Made by a program: the position numbers and the translations under genes. Source: Spirochaetia bacterium (GTDB taxonomy: Bacteria; Spirochaetota; Spirochaetia; Treponematales; Breznakiellaceae). From it: DNA of 11,600 bases. The stretch is from positions 1 through 11,600 of the forward strand of contig BNUW01000077.1 in assembly GCA_025997655.1 (NCBI GenBank). Direction: 5' to 3'. The number at the start of each line of letters is the position of its first letter. Position 1 is the stretch's first letter. Under the pieces are notes generated by a model. It was not told the origin of the DNA, did not search any database, and worked only from the letters and a program-made list of their open reading frames with translations. Shown here piece after piece: positions 1 to 5,659 of the stretch.

Positions 1-699
1 GTAGAATTTCAGGGCATTGCCGCCGGTGGTTGTTTCCGGGTTACCGAACATGACCCCGATTTTCATACGGATCTGGTTGATGAATATCAGGATGGTACGG
101 GACTTGCCGATGATGGCGGTGAGTTTCCGCATGGCCTGGCTCATAAGCCGGGCCTGGAGGCCCATCTGGGCGTCCCCCATGTCGCCGTCAATTTCCGCCT
201 GGGGGGTAAGGGCCGCCACGGAGTCCACCACGATCACGTCCACCGCGCCGGAACGAACCAGGCTCTCGGTGATTTCCAGGGCCTGTTCCCCCGATTCGGG
301 CTGGGAAATCCAGAGATCGTCGGTGTTGACCCCCAGATTTTTTGCGTAGACCGGGTCCAGTGCGTGTTCGGCGTCCACAAAGGCGGCAATCCCACCCATT
401 TTCTGGGCCTCCGCCACCACATGGAGCGCCAGGGTGGTCTTTCCCGAAGACTCGGGGCCGTATATCTCGATGATACGCCCCCGGGGGAAACCGCCAATCC
501 CCAGCGCCTCGTCCAGGAGCAATGCCCCTGAAGGGATCACTTCTATGCCTGCGGCGGTACTATGATCGCCCAGCTTCATCAGTGACCCGGAGCCGAATTG
601 TTTTTCAATCTGGAGCCGGGCCGCTTCCAGGGCCTTTTCTTTTTCTTCACTTGATGCCAGGGGGTTTCCTCTGGTTTTTTCCGGTTCATTCTTTGCCAT
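1..699 (-). CDS. recA: RecA recombinase, N-terminal 233 residues (runs off left edge)
   Basis: RecA is the DNA-dependent ATPase that forms filaments on single-stranded DNA, drives strand exchange and, where LexA exists, triggers its self-cleavage. The minus-strand reading starts at ATG 699-697 ([11 protein letters not shown]) and stays open to base 1, exactly 233 codons, so roughly the last third (rest of the core and C-terminal domain) lies outside. Visible motifs are the Walker A GPESSGKT (residues 81-88), the [10 protein letters not shown] block with the catalytic Glu at 111, the [11 protein letters not shown]alker B strand (155-164), DNA-binding loop L1 (about 176-193) and the L2 region with [20 protein letters not shown] (208-227). 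The start has a strong Shine-Dalgarno sequence (GGGAGGGAGA, spacing about 4). The N-terminus is about 15 residues longer than in E. coli. Family identity is certain. Control by the dyad upstream (723-771) is a hypothesis only. Confidence 0.98.
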   Translation of the reverse strand, partial: MAKNEPEKTRGNPLASSEEKEKALEAARLQIEKQFGSGSLMKLGDHSTAAGIEVIPSGALLLDEALGIGGFPRGRIIEIYGPESSGKTTLALHVVAEAQKMGGIAAFVDAEHALDPVYAKNLGVNTDDLWISQPESGEQALEITESLVRSGAVDVIVVDSVAALTPQAEIDGDMGDAQMGLQARLMSQAMRKLTAIIGKSRTILIFINQIRMKIGVMFGNPETTTGGNALKFY

Positions 700-722
700 A
701 CATTCTCCCTCCCCTACGGTAA

Positions 723-771
723 ACGCGCTGTATCCGATTTTACAATATATTGTAAAAAGAATATAGCGCGT
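723..771. promoter_or_regulatory. 49-bp composite inverted repeat upstream of recA (candidate operator or hairpin)
   Basis: This lies in the 86-bp gap between the LRR gene and recA. The core at 738-757 is a perfect 20-bp palindrome, TTTTACAATATATTGTAAAA. It is flanked by a second pair of arms, ACGCGCT at 723-729 and AGCGCGT at 765-771, with almost the same centre of symmetry (747 versus 747.5). An AT-rich perfect palindrome just upstream of recA is where an SOS operator would be expected, so a LexA-type site is one reading. The GC-rich outer arms, followed on the minus strand by a short T run, would also allow a hairpin that ends transcription of the upstream gene. I know no matching consensus for this clade. 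Confidence 0.5.
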
Positions 772-1213
772 CCGCAGGGTTTTTGCTAGCCTGCTAACAG
801 CGCCTGTACCTTTACTTTTAAGTCGGTCCAGTTCGCTTTTGTGGTGGTTTTATATGCACTAAGAGCTGATACCGGTACATATATCATTTCCGGTTTTCCA
901 GCGGCAAATACGGTCGTTCCCAGTTCCGGAATGGTTGTTCCCAGAGTGAGCATTTCAAGCTTCTTACAACCCGCAAATGCCTTTTCACCAATCGTAGCTA
1001 CCTTGGGTAGATTCACCGTAGAAAGGGAGTCACAACCATTAAAAGTCAAATTTCCAATCTCCGTAGCATTAGGCAAGGATACCGATATAAGGGAGTTGCA
1101 TTGATTAAACGCACCATTCCCTTTGGTAGTATTGGTTATTGCCTCTACCTTTTTCATGTGTACGGTTTCAAGTTTTTTACAGCCGCCGAATGCCAAATGT
1201 TCGATACTGGTGA

Positions 1214-1219
1214 CCCCCC
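1214..1219 (-). other. Six-base homopolymer at which the LRR gene is frameshifted
   Basis: On the gene strand this is GGGGGG after ATGCC. With six G the frame runs into a TAA after 12 wrong residues (stop at 1177). With five G the leucine-rich repeat continues in perfect register to a stop at 786. The total gene length of 1009 bases becomes 1008, which is 336 codons, when one base is removed. The site is therefore the only defect needed to explain the two open frames. Confidence 0.85.
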
Positions 1220-1548
1220 GGCATATCTATTATAGCCAGCTCAGTACAACCTACAAAGGCACTTTTCTCGACGGTTGTTAGATTGAGGGGCAAAATGATT
1301 TCCGTTATTTTGGCCTTTCCATCGGATGAAATATTGGAAATTTTCTCCCCGGTACAGGCACTGAGATCCAGAGCAACATAACGGCTTAACGCATCGTAGA
1401 GGCTCTTCAAGTTTCCAGCGGTATTACTTGCCAAATCAATCCCCGTTACCTTGATAAGATAGGGCTTCGCTTCGGTATTTTCGAGCTGTTTCGCAAGCCA
1501 TGTCTTTAAAGCTTCGGCGCCGTCCAATGTCACCCACTTCTCTTTAGC

Positions 1549-1685
1549 CGGTTCCTCCTCGCCGCCCGGTTCCTCCTCGCCACCCGGTTCCTCCTCACCA
1601 CCCGGTTCCTCCTCACCACCCGGTTCCTCCTCACCACCCGGCTTTTCCTCACCGCCCGGTTTCTCCTCACTGCCCGGCTCCTCCT
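1549..1685 (-). repeat. Tandem 18-bp repeats coding GGEEEP hexapeptides
   Basis: About seven and a half copies of an 18-bp unit lie in the 5' part of the LRR lipoprotein gene. They encode EEP, GSEEKP, GGEEKP and then five GGEEEP. The unit on the plus strand is close to CGGTTCCTCCTCACCACC. The central copies are nearly identical, with a few third-position changes at the edges, which points to recent slippage. The repeat unit is divisible by three, so copy-number change would alter the length of the acidic spacer between the lipid anchor and the LRR domain without breaking the frame. Confidence 0.9.
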
Positions 1686-1863
1686 GTTTCGCCGGTGTAT
1701 TCTGGACATCGGGATCGTTCGGGTTACTGCATGATCCAAGAATCAGCAGATACGACAAGAGACAAAACGCAGAAATAATAACACGTCTTTTCATAAAGAC
1801 CTCCCCATAATACCCATTGTTAGGGGGAGAAGAGGGATTTTGCTTTAGTCGGATTCGCTTTTT

Positions 1864-2757
1864 CTACCGGATAAACCAGGAAAAGGCTGACTGGAAAAGA
1901 CCAATGAGAACGCCCAGGATTGCGCCGAAAACGTTAATCCACTTGAGCTGGTTTGCCATTACCTCCAGGACAATATGTTCTACCTGCAGCATGTCCAGGG
2001 AGTCGATCCGCTGGGAAACCAGGGCTTTGATATTGATGGTCCGTAACAGGGCGGCGCTTTGCTCTTCCGCCAGGGCCAGCACTTTGTCCCGAAGCCATAT
2101 ATCAAACTTTGTTTTGCTGCCCGTATCAGCGGCGTCCTGCAGGGCCTGTACAAGATAGGAAAGTATCCCCGTTTGTACTTCCTGGTCCTTTAGGATTTCA
2201 TCCAGTTGACGGATGAGATCGTCGATAATCTCCGGCATACGGTCATGGAGGGTTTTGTCAAATTGGCCGGCGGAAAAAAAGAAGCGCTGAAATACATTCA
2301 GTTTTAAAATGGCGTTGTTCAGGAAGACTCCGCCATGAATTTCCAGTTGCCGGTGAATCTCCGGTTTTTCCAGGAAAGCGATAAAGGACTTCGCTGCCCG
2401 GGGGTATGCATCCGCCGCCGCCGTTTTTAGCAATGAAACAATCCGGGGGGCCTCTTTCCGCAGCCCTTCCGTATATCCGGCGATGGTATCCTTAAGTTGG
2501 TTCCGCACATCCTCCTGCCGCAGCCGGGCAATAAGTATTTCCGCCGTTAAGAGTTGCTGCTCCACAATGGCGCCGATATTTTCCGCCAGCTTATGCCGCT
2601 GCCGGGGCAGTATCCCCGGGGTAAAGGGCAGGCGGATACCAAAGAGGCGGACCTCCGCTAAGGGGCGGAACAGCATTTTGATGGCCACCGCATTGGTTAC
2701 ATAGCCAATTACGGCCCCCACCAAAGGAGGGATGCACCAAACCAGGATGGCGTTCAT
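1864..2757 (-). CDS. DUF445 family membrane protein
   Basis: This is a 297-aa inner-membrane protein of the DUF445 family (relatives include B. subtilis YheB); its biochemical function is not known. The family signature is clear at the N-terminus, where a first transmembrane helix (about residues 5-25) runs into GYVTNAVAIKMLFRP (18-32), followed by the LPFTPGILPRQRHKLAENIG motif (43-62). A long, mostly helical central region of about 200 residues follows. The protein ends in a second hydrophobic helix (about 272-295), giving the usual anchor-stalk-anchor layout. The ATG at 2757 overlaps the stop of the upstream lipoprotein gene by 4 bp (ATGA), and GGAGGG sits 3-4 nt before it, so the two genes are probably translated together. 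Next downstream, after 69 bp, is the LRR lipoprotein gene. Confidence 0.9.
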   Translation of the reverse strand: MNAILVWCIPPLVGAVIGYVTNAVAIKMLFRPLAEVRLFGIRLPFTPGILPRQRHKLAENIGAIVEQQLLTAEILIARLRQEDVRNQLKDTIAGYTEGLRKEAPRIVSLLKTAAADAYPRAAKSFIAFLEKPEIHRQLEIHGGVFLNNAILKLNVFQRFFFSAGQFDKTLHDRMPEIIDDLIRQLDEILKDQEVQTGILSYLVQALQDAADTGSKTKFDIWLRDKVLALAEEQSAALLRTINIKALVSQRIDSLDMLQVEHIVLEVMANQLKWINVFGAILGVLIGLFQSAFSWFIR

Positions 2758-3152
2758 CGGCCCTCCGGACTGCTCTCCGGTCCGCGGCTTAGGGATTCCG
2801 AGGCGGTCCCTGCCTGGGCTTTACTTCTATAGAACAGGACGCCCTCTTCTTTAATCCATCCCTTGTAGACGCTGTTTACCCTGATCCAAGATTTTCGCCG
2901 TTCCAGTATCTCCACTACGGCGCCCCTGCGAAGATACCCCAGGGAAACCGATTCCGGGGCGGGGTCGTTCTGCACATGGGTATAGGAATTGTTTACCACC
3001 CCGTAACCGATGACGGAACGGGATAAGGGCGGGGTAGACGGCGGGGTCAGGGGCAAATCTTCGGAGGCGCGGCTGCAGGCGCCCAGGAGGAGCAGCACGG
3101 CAAGGGCGCCGGTACTCACTTGACTATGATATAGAAATATCCCTACTCTCAT
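2754..3152 (-). CDS. Small lipoprotein with a bacterial SH3-like domain
   Basis: This 132-aa exported lipoprotein has a signal with lipobox LLGAC (Cys26), a Pro/Ser-rich linker (about 30-48) and one SH3_3-type domain (about 48-108). The domain shows VNNSYTHVQNDP, an LGYLRRGAVVEIL stretch, and then the WIRVNSVYKGWIKEEGVLF ending typical of SH3b folds. Such domains usually bind peptidoglycan or protein partners in the periplasm. The tail (about 110-132) is Ser/Glu-rich. The start is uncertain. ATG 3152 has no Shine-Dalgarno sequence, and its -10-like TATACT lies only 9 nt upstream. GTG at 3119 is an in-frame alternative but would leave a signal without positive charge, so I prefer 3152. It is the first gene of a unit with the DUF445 gene. 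The opposite-strand omptin gene starts 3 bp away. Confidence 0.8.
   Translation of the reverse strand: MRVGIFLYHSQVSTGALAVLLLLGACSRASEDLPLTPPSTPPLSRSVIGYGVVNNSYTHVQNDPAPESVSLGYLRRGAVVEILERRKSWIRVNSVYKGWIKEEGVLFYRSKAQAGTASESLSRGPESSPEGR
3120..3149 (+). promoter_or_regulatory. Weak candidate promoter for the omptin gene
   Basis: TTGACT (3120-3125, 5 of 6 matches) and TACTCT (3144-3149, 3 of 6 matches) are separated by 18 bp on the plus strand. They would place the transcript start at about 3156, the first base of the ATG. The site is inside the 5' end of the divergent lipoprotein gene. The -10 is poor, so this is tentative. Confidence 0.25.
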
Positions 3153-3155
3153 AAT

Positions 3156-4259
3156 ATGAAGAGTATATACGTTTTTGCTTTTTTCGTCAGCATACTCGTC
3201 TCAAGCTATGGCCAGGACAACATAGATTTTACCATTTTAAAGACACCCTATAGGATTTCCCTGGCTGCCGACGCCGGGGTTCTCCTGGGGCAGGCCGAGG
3301 AAATTGTCTATAAAAATTCCAATGATGATGCCTATCTCAGCCAACTCCTTTGGGACCTAAAACCCCTGGTGTACCTGGGTTCAAGCCTGTCCCTTTCCCG
3401 CGCCGATCCCCTGTCCGGGTTTGGGTTGGGGGCGGATCTGTCGGTCAAGTTCGGCCTGCCTATTTTTAGCGGAACCATGGAAGACCGGGACTGGGTGAAC
3501 GAAGCTTATCCGGATATGTTGACCCATTTTTCCTCCCACAACGCCTATATCCAGGGGGCGATGCTGCTGGACCTTGCCGGGGGAATTACCATCCCAATTG
3601 CCGGAAGGGTGGCGATTAAAGCACTGGTTTCCTTTTCATATATGCGTTTTTCCTGGATAGCCCAGCACGGCTATACCCAATACGATAAAACTAACGGATG
3701 GAGCCCCTCCACACCGAAAACTCCGGTGAATGGAACCGGTATCAGTTATGATCAGAATTGGATAATCCTCTCCCCGGGGATTGAAGTTTTCTGGCCTTTC
3801 TACCGGGGCTTGAGTCTGGACTTCCGGTTTTTCATCAGTCCTGGGATATGGTCCTGGGATATGGATAATCATTATATGAATATCGATCCAGGGAAGAAGT
3901 ATACGCAGTATTCCGACAATACCGAGGGGGGGCTGTATCTGGAACCATCCCTGGCTCTTGCTTTTTCTCCTATTCCTTCTCTATCCCTGGTTTTGCACGG
4001 CGCATGGCGGTACATCAACGGTACCCGTGGAGATGTGTATGAACTGATAGCTGGTTTTAATACAAATTCCCCGACTTACGCATCTAACAGAGCCGGGGTC
4101 GGTTATTCAGCCGTTGATGTAGGACTCTCCCTAAAACTCGCCCTTCCCCTTGGTTTGATCCCGAAATTGGGGTCTAAGAAAACCGGGCCTTCTGTAAAGC
4201 CGGAAGAAGCTTCCGATCCGAGTCAACAAAGTCCAGTCCCTCAATCTCCGGAAGAGTAG
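3156..4259 (+). CDS. Omptin-family outer-membrane protease
   Basis: Omptins are ten-strand outer-membrane barrels whose extracellular active site cleaves peptides, typically next to basic residues. This 367-aa protein has a signal peptide (about 1-19, SSYGQ) and alternating aromatic/hydrophobic strands throughout. By eye it aligns with E. coli OmpT along its length. MEDRDW (108-113) matches the OmpT Asp83/Asp85 segment, giving Asp110 and Asp112. SWDMDNHY (233-240) matches the segment with Asp208, Asp210 and His212, giving Asp235, Asp237 and His239. EEIVY (48-52) matches Glu27, giving Glu49. The next segment, NIDPGKKYTQY (242-252), and the final strands (HGAWRYINGTRGD, NRAGVGYSAVD) also match. 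Every catalytic and S1-pocket residue is therefore present. The barrel ends near residue 330. A Pro/Ser-rich tail to 367 is unusual and lies antisense to the Nudix gene. There is no Shine-Dalgarno sequence at the ATG, but the signal peptide supports it. Confidence 0.85.
   Translation: MKSIYVFAFFVSILVSSYGQDNIDFTILKTPYRISLAADAGVLLGQAEEIVYKNSNDDAYLSQLLWDLKPLVYLGSSLSLSRADPLSGFGLGADLSVKFGLPIFSGTMEDRDWVNEAYPDMLTHFSSHNAYIQGAMLLDLAGGITIPIAGRVAIKALVSFSYMRFSWIAQHGYTQYDKTNGWSPSTPKTPVNGTGISYDQNWIILSPGIEVFWPFYRGLSLDFRFFISPGIWSWDMDNHYMNIDPGKKYTQYSDNTEGGLYLEPSLALAFSPIPSLSLVLHGAWRYINGTRGDVYELIAGFNTNSPTYASNRAGVGYSAVDVGLSLKLALPLGLIPKLGSKKTGPSVKPEEASDPSQQSPVPQSPEE
3162..3190 (-). promoter_or_regulatory. Candidate promoter for the SH3 lipoprotein-DUF445 unit
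   Basis: On the minus strand, CTGACG (3190-3185, 4 of 6 matches to TTGACA) and TATACT (3167-3162) are separated by 17 bp. Transcription would begin around 3155, only 2-4 nt before the ATG at 3152, where no Shine-Dalgarno sequence is present. The whole element lies inside the coding sequence of the divergent omptin gene. This is a motif match by eye, not an experimental site. Confidence 0.4.
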
Positions 4260-4581
4260 CCCAGCGCCATTGGGTATGTTCCAAAAGTGTAAAGTCAGAC
4301 CATAGGTCTACAGTGTCGTTAAAAAAGATACGGTAGGCCTTCACTTGGCGGTTAATCCCCCGGTGCTCAAAGCAGGCGCTTCCCAAAAAAACCCCCGGAC
4401 GTATGCTTACCCCGAATTCCTCACGGTATTCCCGTATTAGGGCCTCTTCGCAGGACTCCCCTTCCTCAACCTTGCCGCCGGGGAATTCCCACTTATCCCC
4501 CATCGCGCCCCCTGACACCCGCCGGGCGATAAAAAACCGCCCCGCATCCCAGGCGATGCCGGCAACCGATAGGTTACGCAC
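4174..4581 (-). CDS. Nudix hydrolase, MutT-like
   Basis: Nudix hydrolases cleave nucleoside diphosphates linked to another group. MutT-type members remove oxidised dGTP from the pool and others act on diverse nucleotides. The Nudix box is complete, G-x5-E-x7-REUxEExGU, read here as GKVEEGE, then REYREEFGV (residues 36-58 counted from the GTG start). The upstream strand GIAWDAGRFFIARR and the GGAMGDKWEFPGG segment are typical of MutT/8-oxo-dGTPase relatives, but substrate cannot be assigned. The GTG at 4581 lies 4 bp past the upstream stop and gives 135 aa, close to the usual 130. A TTG at 4641 would add 20 unlikely residues read from within the upstream gene. It is the last gene of a four-gene unit. 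Its final 28 codons overlap the omptin 3' end on the other strand. Confidence 0.88.
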   Translation of the reverse strand: MRNLSVAGIAWDAGRFFIARRVSGGAMGDKWEFPGGKVEEGESCEEALIREYREEFGVSIRPGVFLGSACFEHRGINRQVKAYRIFFNDTVDLWSDFTLLEHTQWRWATLPEIEGLDFVDSDRKLLPALQKARFS

Positions 4582-4585
4582 AGAA

Positions 4586-4996
4586 CTACAGGAACAGTAC
4601 CGAGGGGAAGAGGAAATGGAGACCCGCCGCCGCCAGGGCAAAGAATCCTACCCATTTTTTATTATGCATAAGAAGGTGTTCAATCTTATCGGTATGCTCC
4701 GATTCCAGGGTGGACCGGCTGCGGTAGTAGGCAAACACCAGGGCAAAGCCCGCCAGGAACCCCGCCAGCGCAGGGATAAGGTCCCCAATCACCGGCAGAT
4801 CCCCCGGAATGGAGGAAAGGATCTTGAGCAGCCCCACCACGATGGTCAGCACCCCCAGGATCAGGCGGGTGGTTTCGTTTTGGAGAGACCAATGGAAACC
4901 GGTATCCAGGCCGGTTTCTTCGTCATTGGGCTCTCTGGTGAGCACATACCCGGACAAGGCGTTTAAGACGATGGACAGAAAATAAAACTGGATCAT
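4586..4996 (-). CDS. Small four-span membrane protein of unknown function
   Basis: I do not recognise a family for this 136-aa protein. Hydrophobic stretches near residues 2-20, 44-63, 67-91 and 113-136 suggest four membrane helices. A polar loop after the first contains REPNDEETGLDTG, and a charged segment, RSRSTLESEHTDKIEHL, lies between the third and fourth. The ATG at 4996 is preceded by GGAGAA at proper spacing. The gene follows the single-span membrane protein gene by 45 bp with no promoter that I can see, and its stop lies 4 bp before the Nudix start, so all are likely cotranscribed. It is real by its operon position and its membrane-protein character, but no function can be assigned. 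Confidence 0.75.
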   Translation of the reverse strand: MIQFYFLSIVLNALSGYVLTREPNDEETGLDTGFHWSLQNETTRLILGVLTIVVGLLKILSSIPGDLPVIGDLIPALAGFLAGFALVFAYYRSRSTLESEHTDKIEHLLMHNKKWVGFFALAAAGLHFLFPSVLFL

Positions 4997-5041
4997 AGGG
5001 TTCTCCGTATGCTTAAACCATAGAGCATCACCGCCCCAAGG

Positions 5042-5659
5042 TCAAGGAATGGTTTTAACCGAAAGGGTTTTAACCCTCGCGGTGACCCGCTTTTCCCCCA
5101 CCTGAAACAACAAAAGGTAATTCTCCGCCGTAAAAGGCAGAGTAAGCCGGTATTCCTCCTCCTGCTCCAGGGTGAAGAACAGCCGGTCGGTAAAGACCGG
5201 AATGTTTGATGGCGCAAGTTTCTCCGCCTGCCGTAATACCGGGGAAACCGCCACTAACACATCCCCGATGTAAGGCGCATCTTCTTTTGGGGCGATGTGC
5301 TTATTGATAATGACAAAAGATTCCGCATCGGCGCCCATCCCCTCCTGTTCTGCGGTAATCCGCAGGGTATTCCCCCCCATGGTAATAAGCGGCCCTTTTT
5401 GGGAACGCAACGTTCCCCGGATGTCTCCCCCCAAGATCGCGGAATAGACCATGATAAAGGCCATGATGATCAGTATGGAGATAAGGAGCAGCAGATTGGA
5501 TTTTGTGGAGGTGAGGGAACGGATAAAGCCGCCCTTCACCATCGGCTCCGGGCTATTGATGGCCCGTACCGCCGGGGAGGAACGCTCAAGCCGGCGCTCA
5601 CGGTTATAGTAAAAAACCAGATCCCGGTCCGGTTCCGGCTTTTTGTCATCATCACTCAT
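5042..5659 (-). CDS. Single-span membrane protein of unknown function
   Basis: This is a 205-aa protein with a charged N-terminal region of about 50 residues (MSDDDKKPEPDRDLVFYYNR), one strong transmembrane helix (about 54-76, LLLLISILIIMAFIMVYSAI) and a C-terminal domain of about 125 residues that is rich in beta strands and presumably periplasmic. I see no known domain. The start is ATG 5659, whose ATGA overlaps the stop of the upstream lipoprotein gene by 4 bp with GGAGG 5 nt before it. An in-frame upstream start at 5689 would add ten residues read from inside that gene and is not needed. The 4-bp overlap suggests tight co-expression with the lipoprotein, so the two may act together at the inner membrane, which is inference. 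Confidence 0.82.
   Translation of the reverse strand: MSDDDKKPEPDRDLVFYYNRERRLERSSPAVRAINSPEPMVKGGFIRSLTSTKSNLLLLISILIIMAFIMVYSAILGGDIRGTLRSQKGPLITMGGNTLRITAEQEGMGADAESFVIINKHIAPKEDAPYIGDVLVAVSPVLRQAEKLAPSNIPVFTDRLFFTLEQEEEYRLTLPFTAENYLLLFQVGEKRVTARVKTLSVKTIP

Larger units (their letters stand above)
786..1794 (-). pseudogene. BspA-like leucine-rich-repeat (LRR_5) lipoprotein, split by a +1 frameshift
   Basis: This is a secreted lipoprotein with LRR_5 repeats, the type found in Treponema and Bacteroidetes surface adhesins such as BspA. The ATG at 1794 follows a good Shine-Dalgarno sequence (GGGGAGG). Residues 1-22 form a lipoprotein signal ending LGSC, with Cys22 as the lipidation site. A spacer of seven six-residue repeats (GGEEEP type) follows, then a helical segment, then LRR units of about 23 residues with the pattern AFxGCxxLxxIxLP. 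The first frame ends at 1177 with 205 aa. The repeats continue without loss in another frame from 1196 to the stop at 786. Removing one G from the six-G run (plus-strand C at 1214-1219) joins both halves into one 335-aa frame reading DMPGVTSIEHLAFGGC. The gene may be a recent pseudogene, a phase-variable gene or a sequencing error. It is visibly AT-richer than its neighbours. Confidence 0.85.

Noticed and set aside
1549..1685. Regular 18-bp repeats considered as a CRISPR array or minisatellite of another type
   Set aside because: There are no spacers. The units are contiguous and in frame within a coding sequence.
1530..1739. Arginine-rich 69-codon minus-strand frame (RRNRVVRRNR repeats)
   Set aside because: It is the +1 reading of the 18-bp repeats that code GGEEEP in the LRR lipoprotein. 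It looks like a nucleic-acid-binding peptide only because of the repeat.
1795..1863. TATTAT at 1807-1812 as a -10 box for the LRR gene
   Set aside because: It abuts the Shine-Dalgarno sequence, so a transcript starting there would lose it, and no -35 is visible at the right distance.
4582..4641. Longer Nudix form starting at TTG 4641
   Set aside because: The extra 20 residues are a shifted reading of the upstream membrane gene, rich in Ser and Cys, whereas GTG 4581 gives the normal family length and sits 4 bp after the upstream stop.
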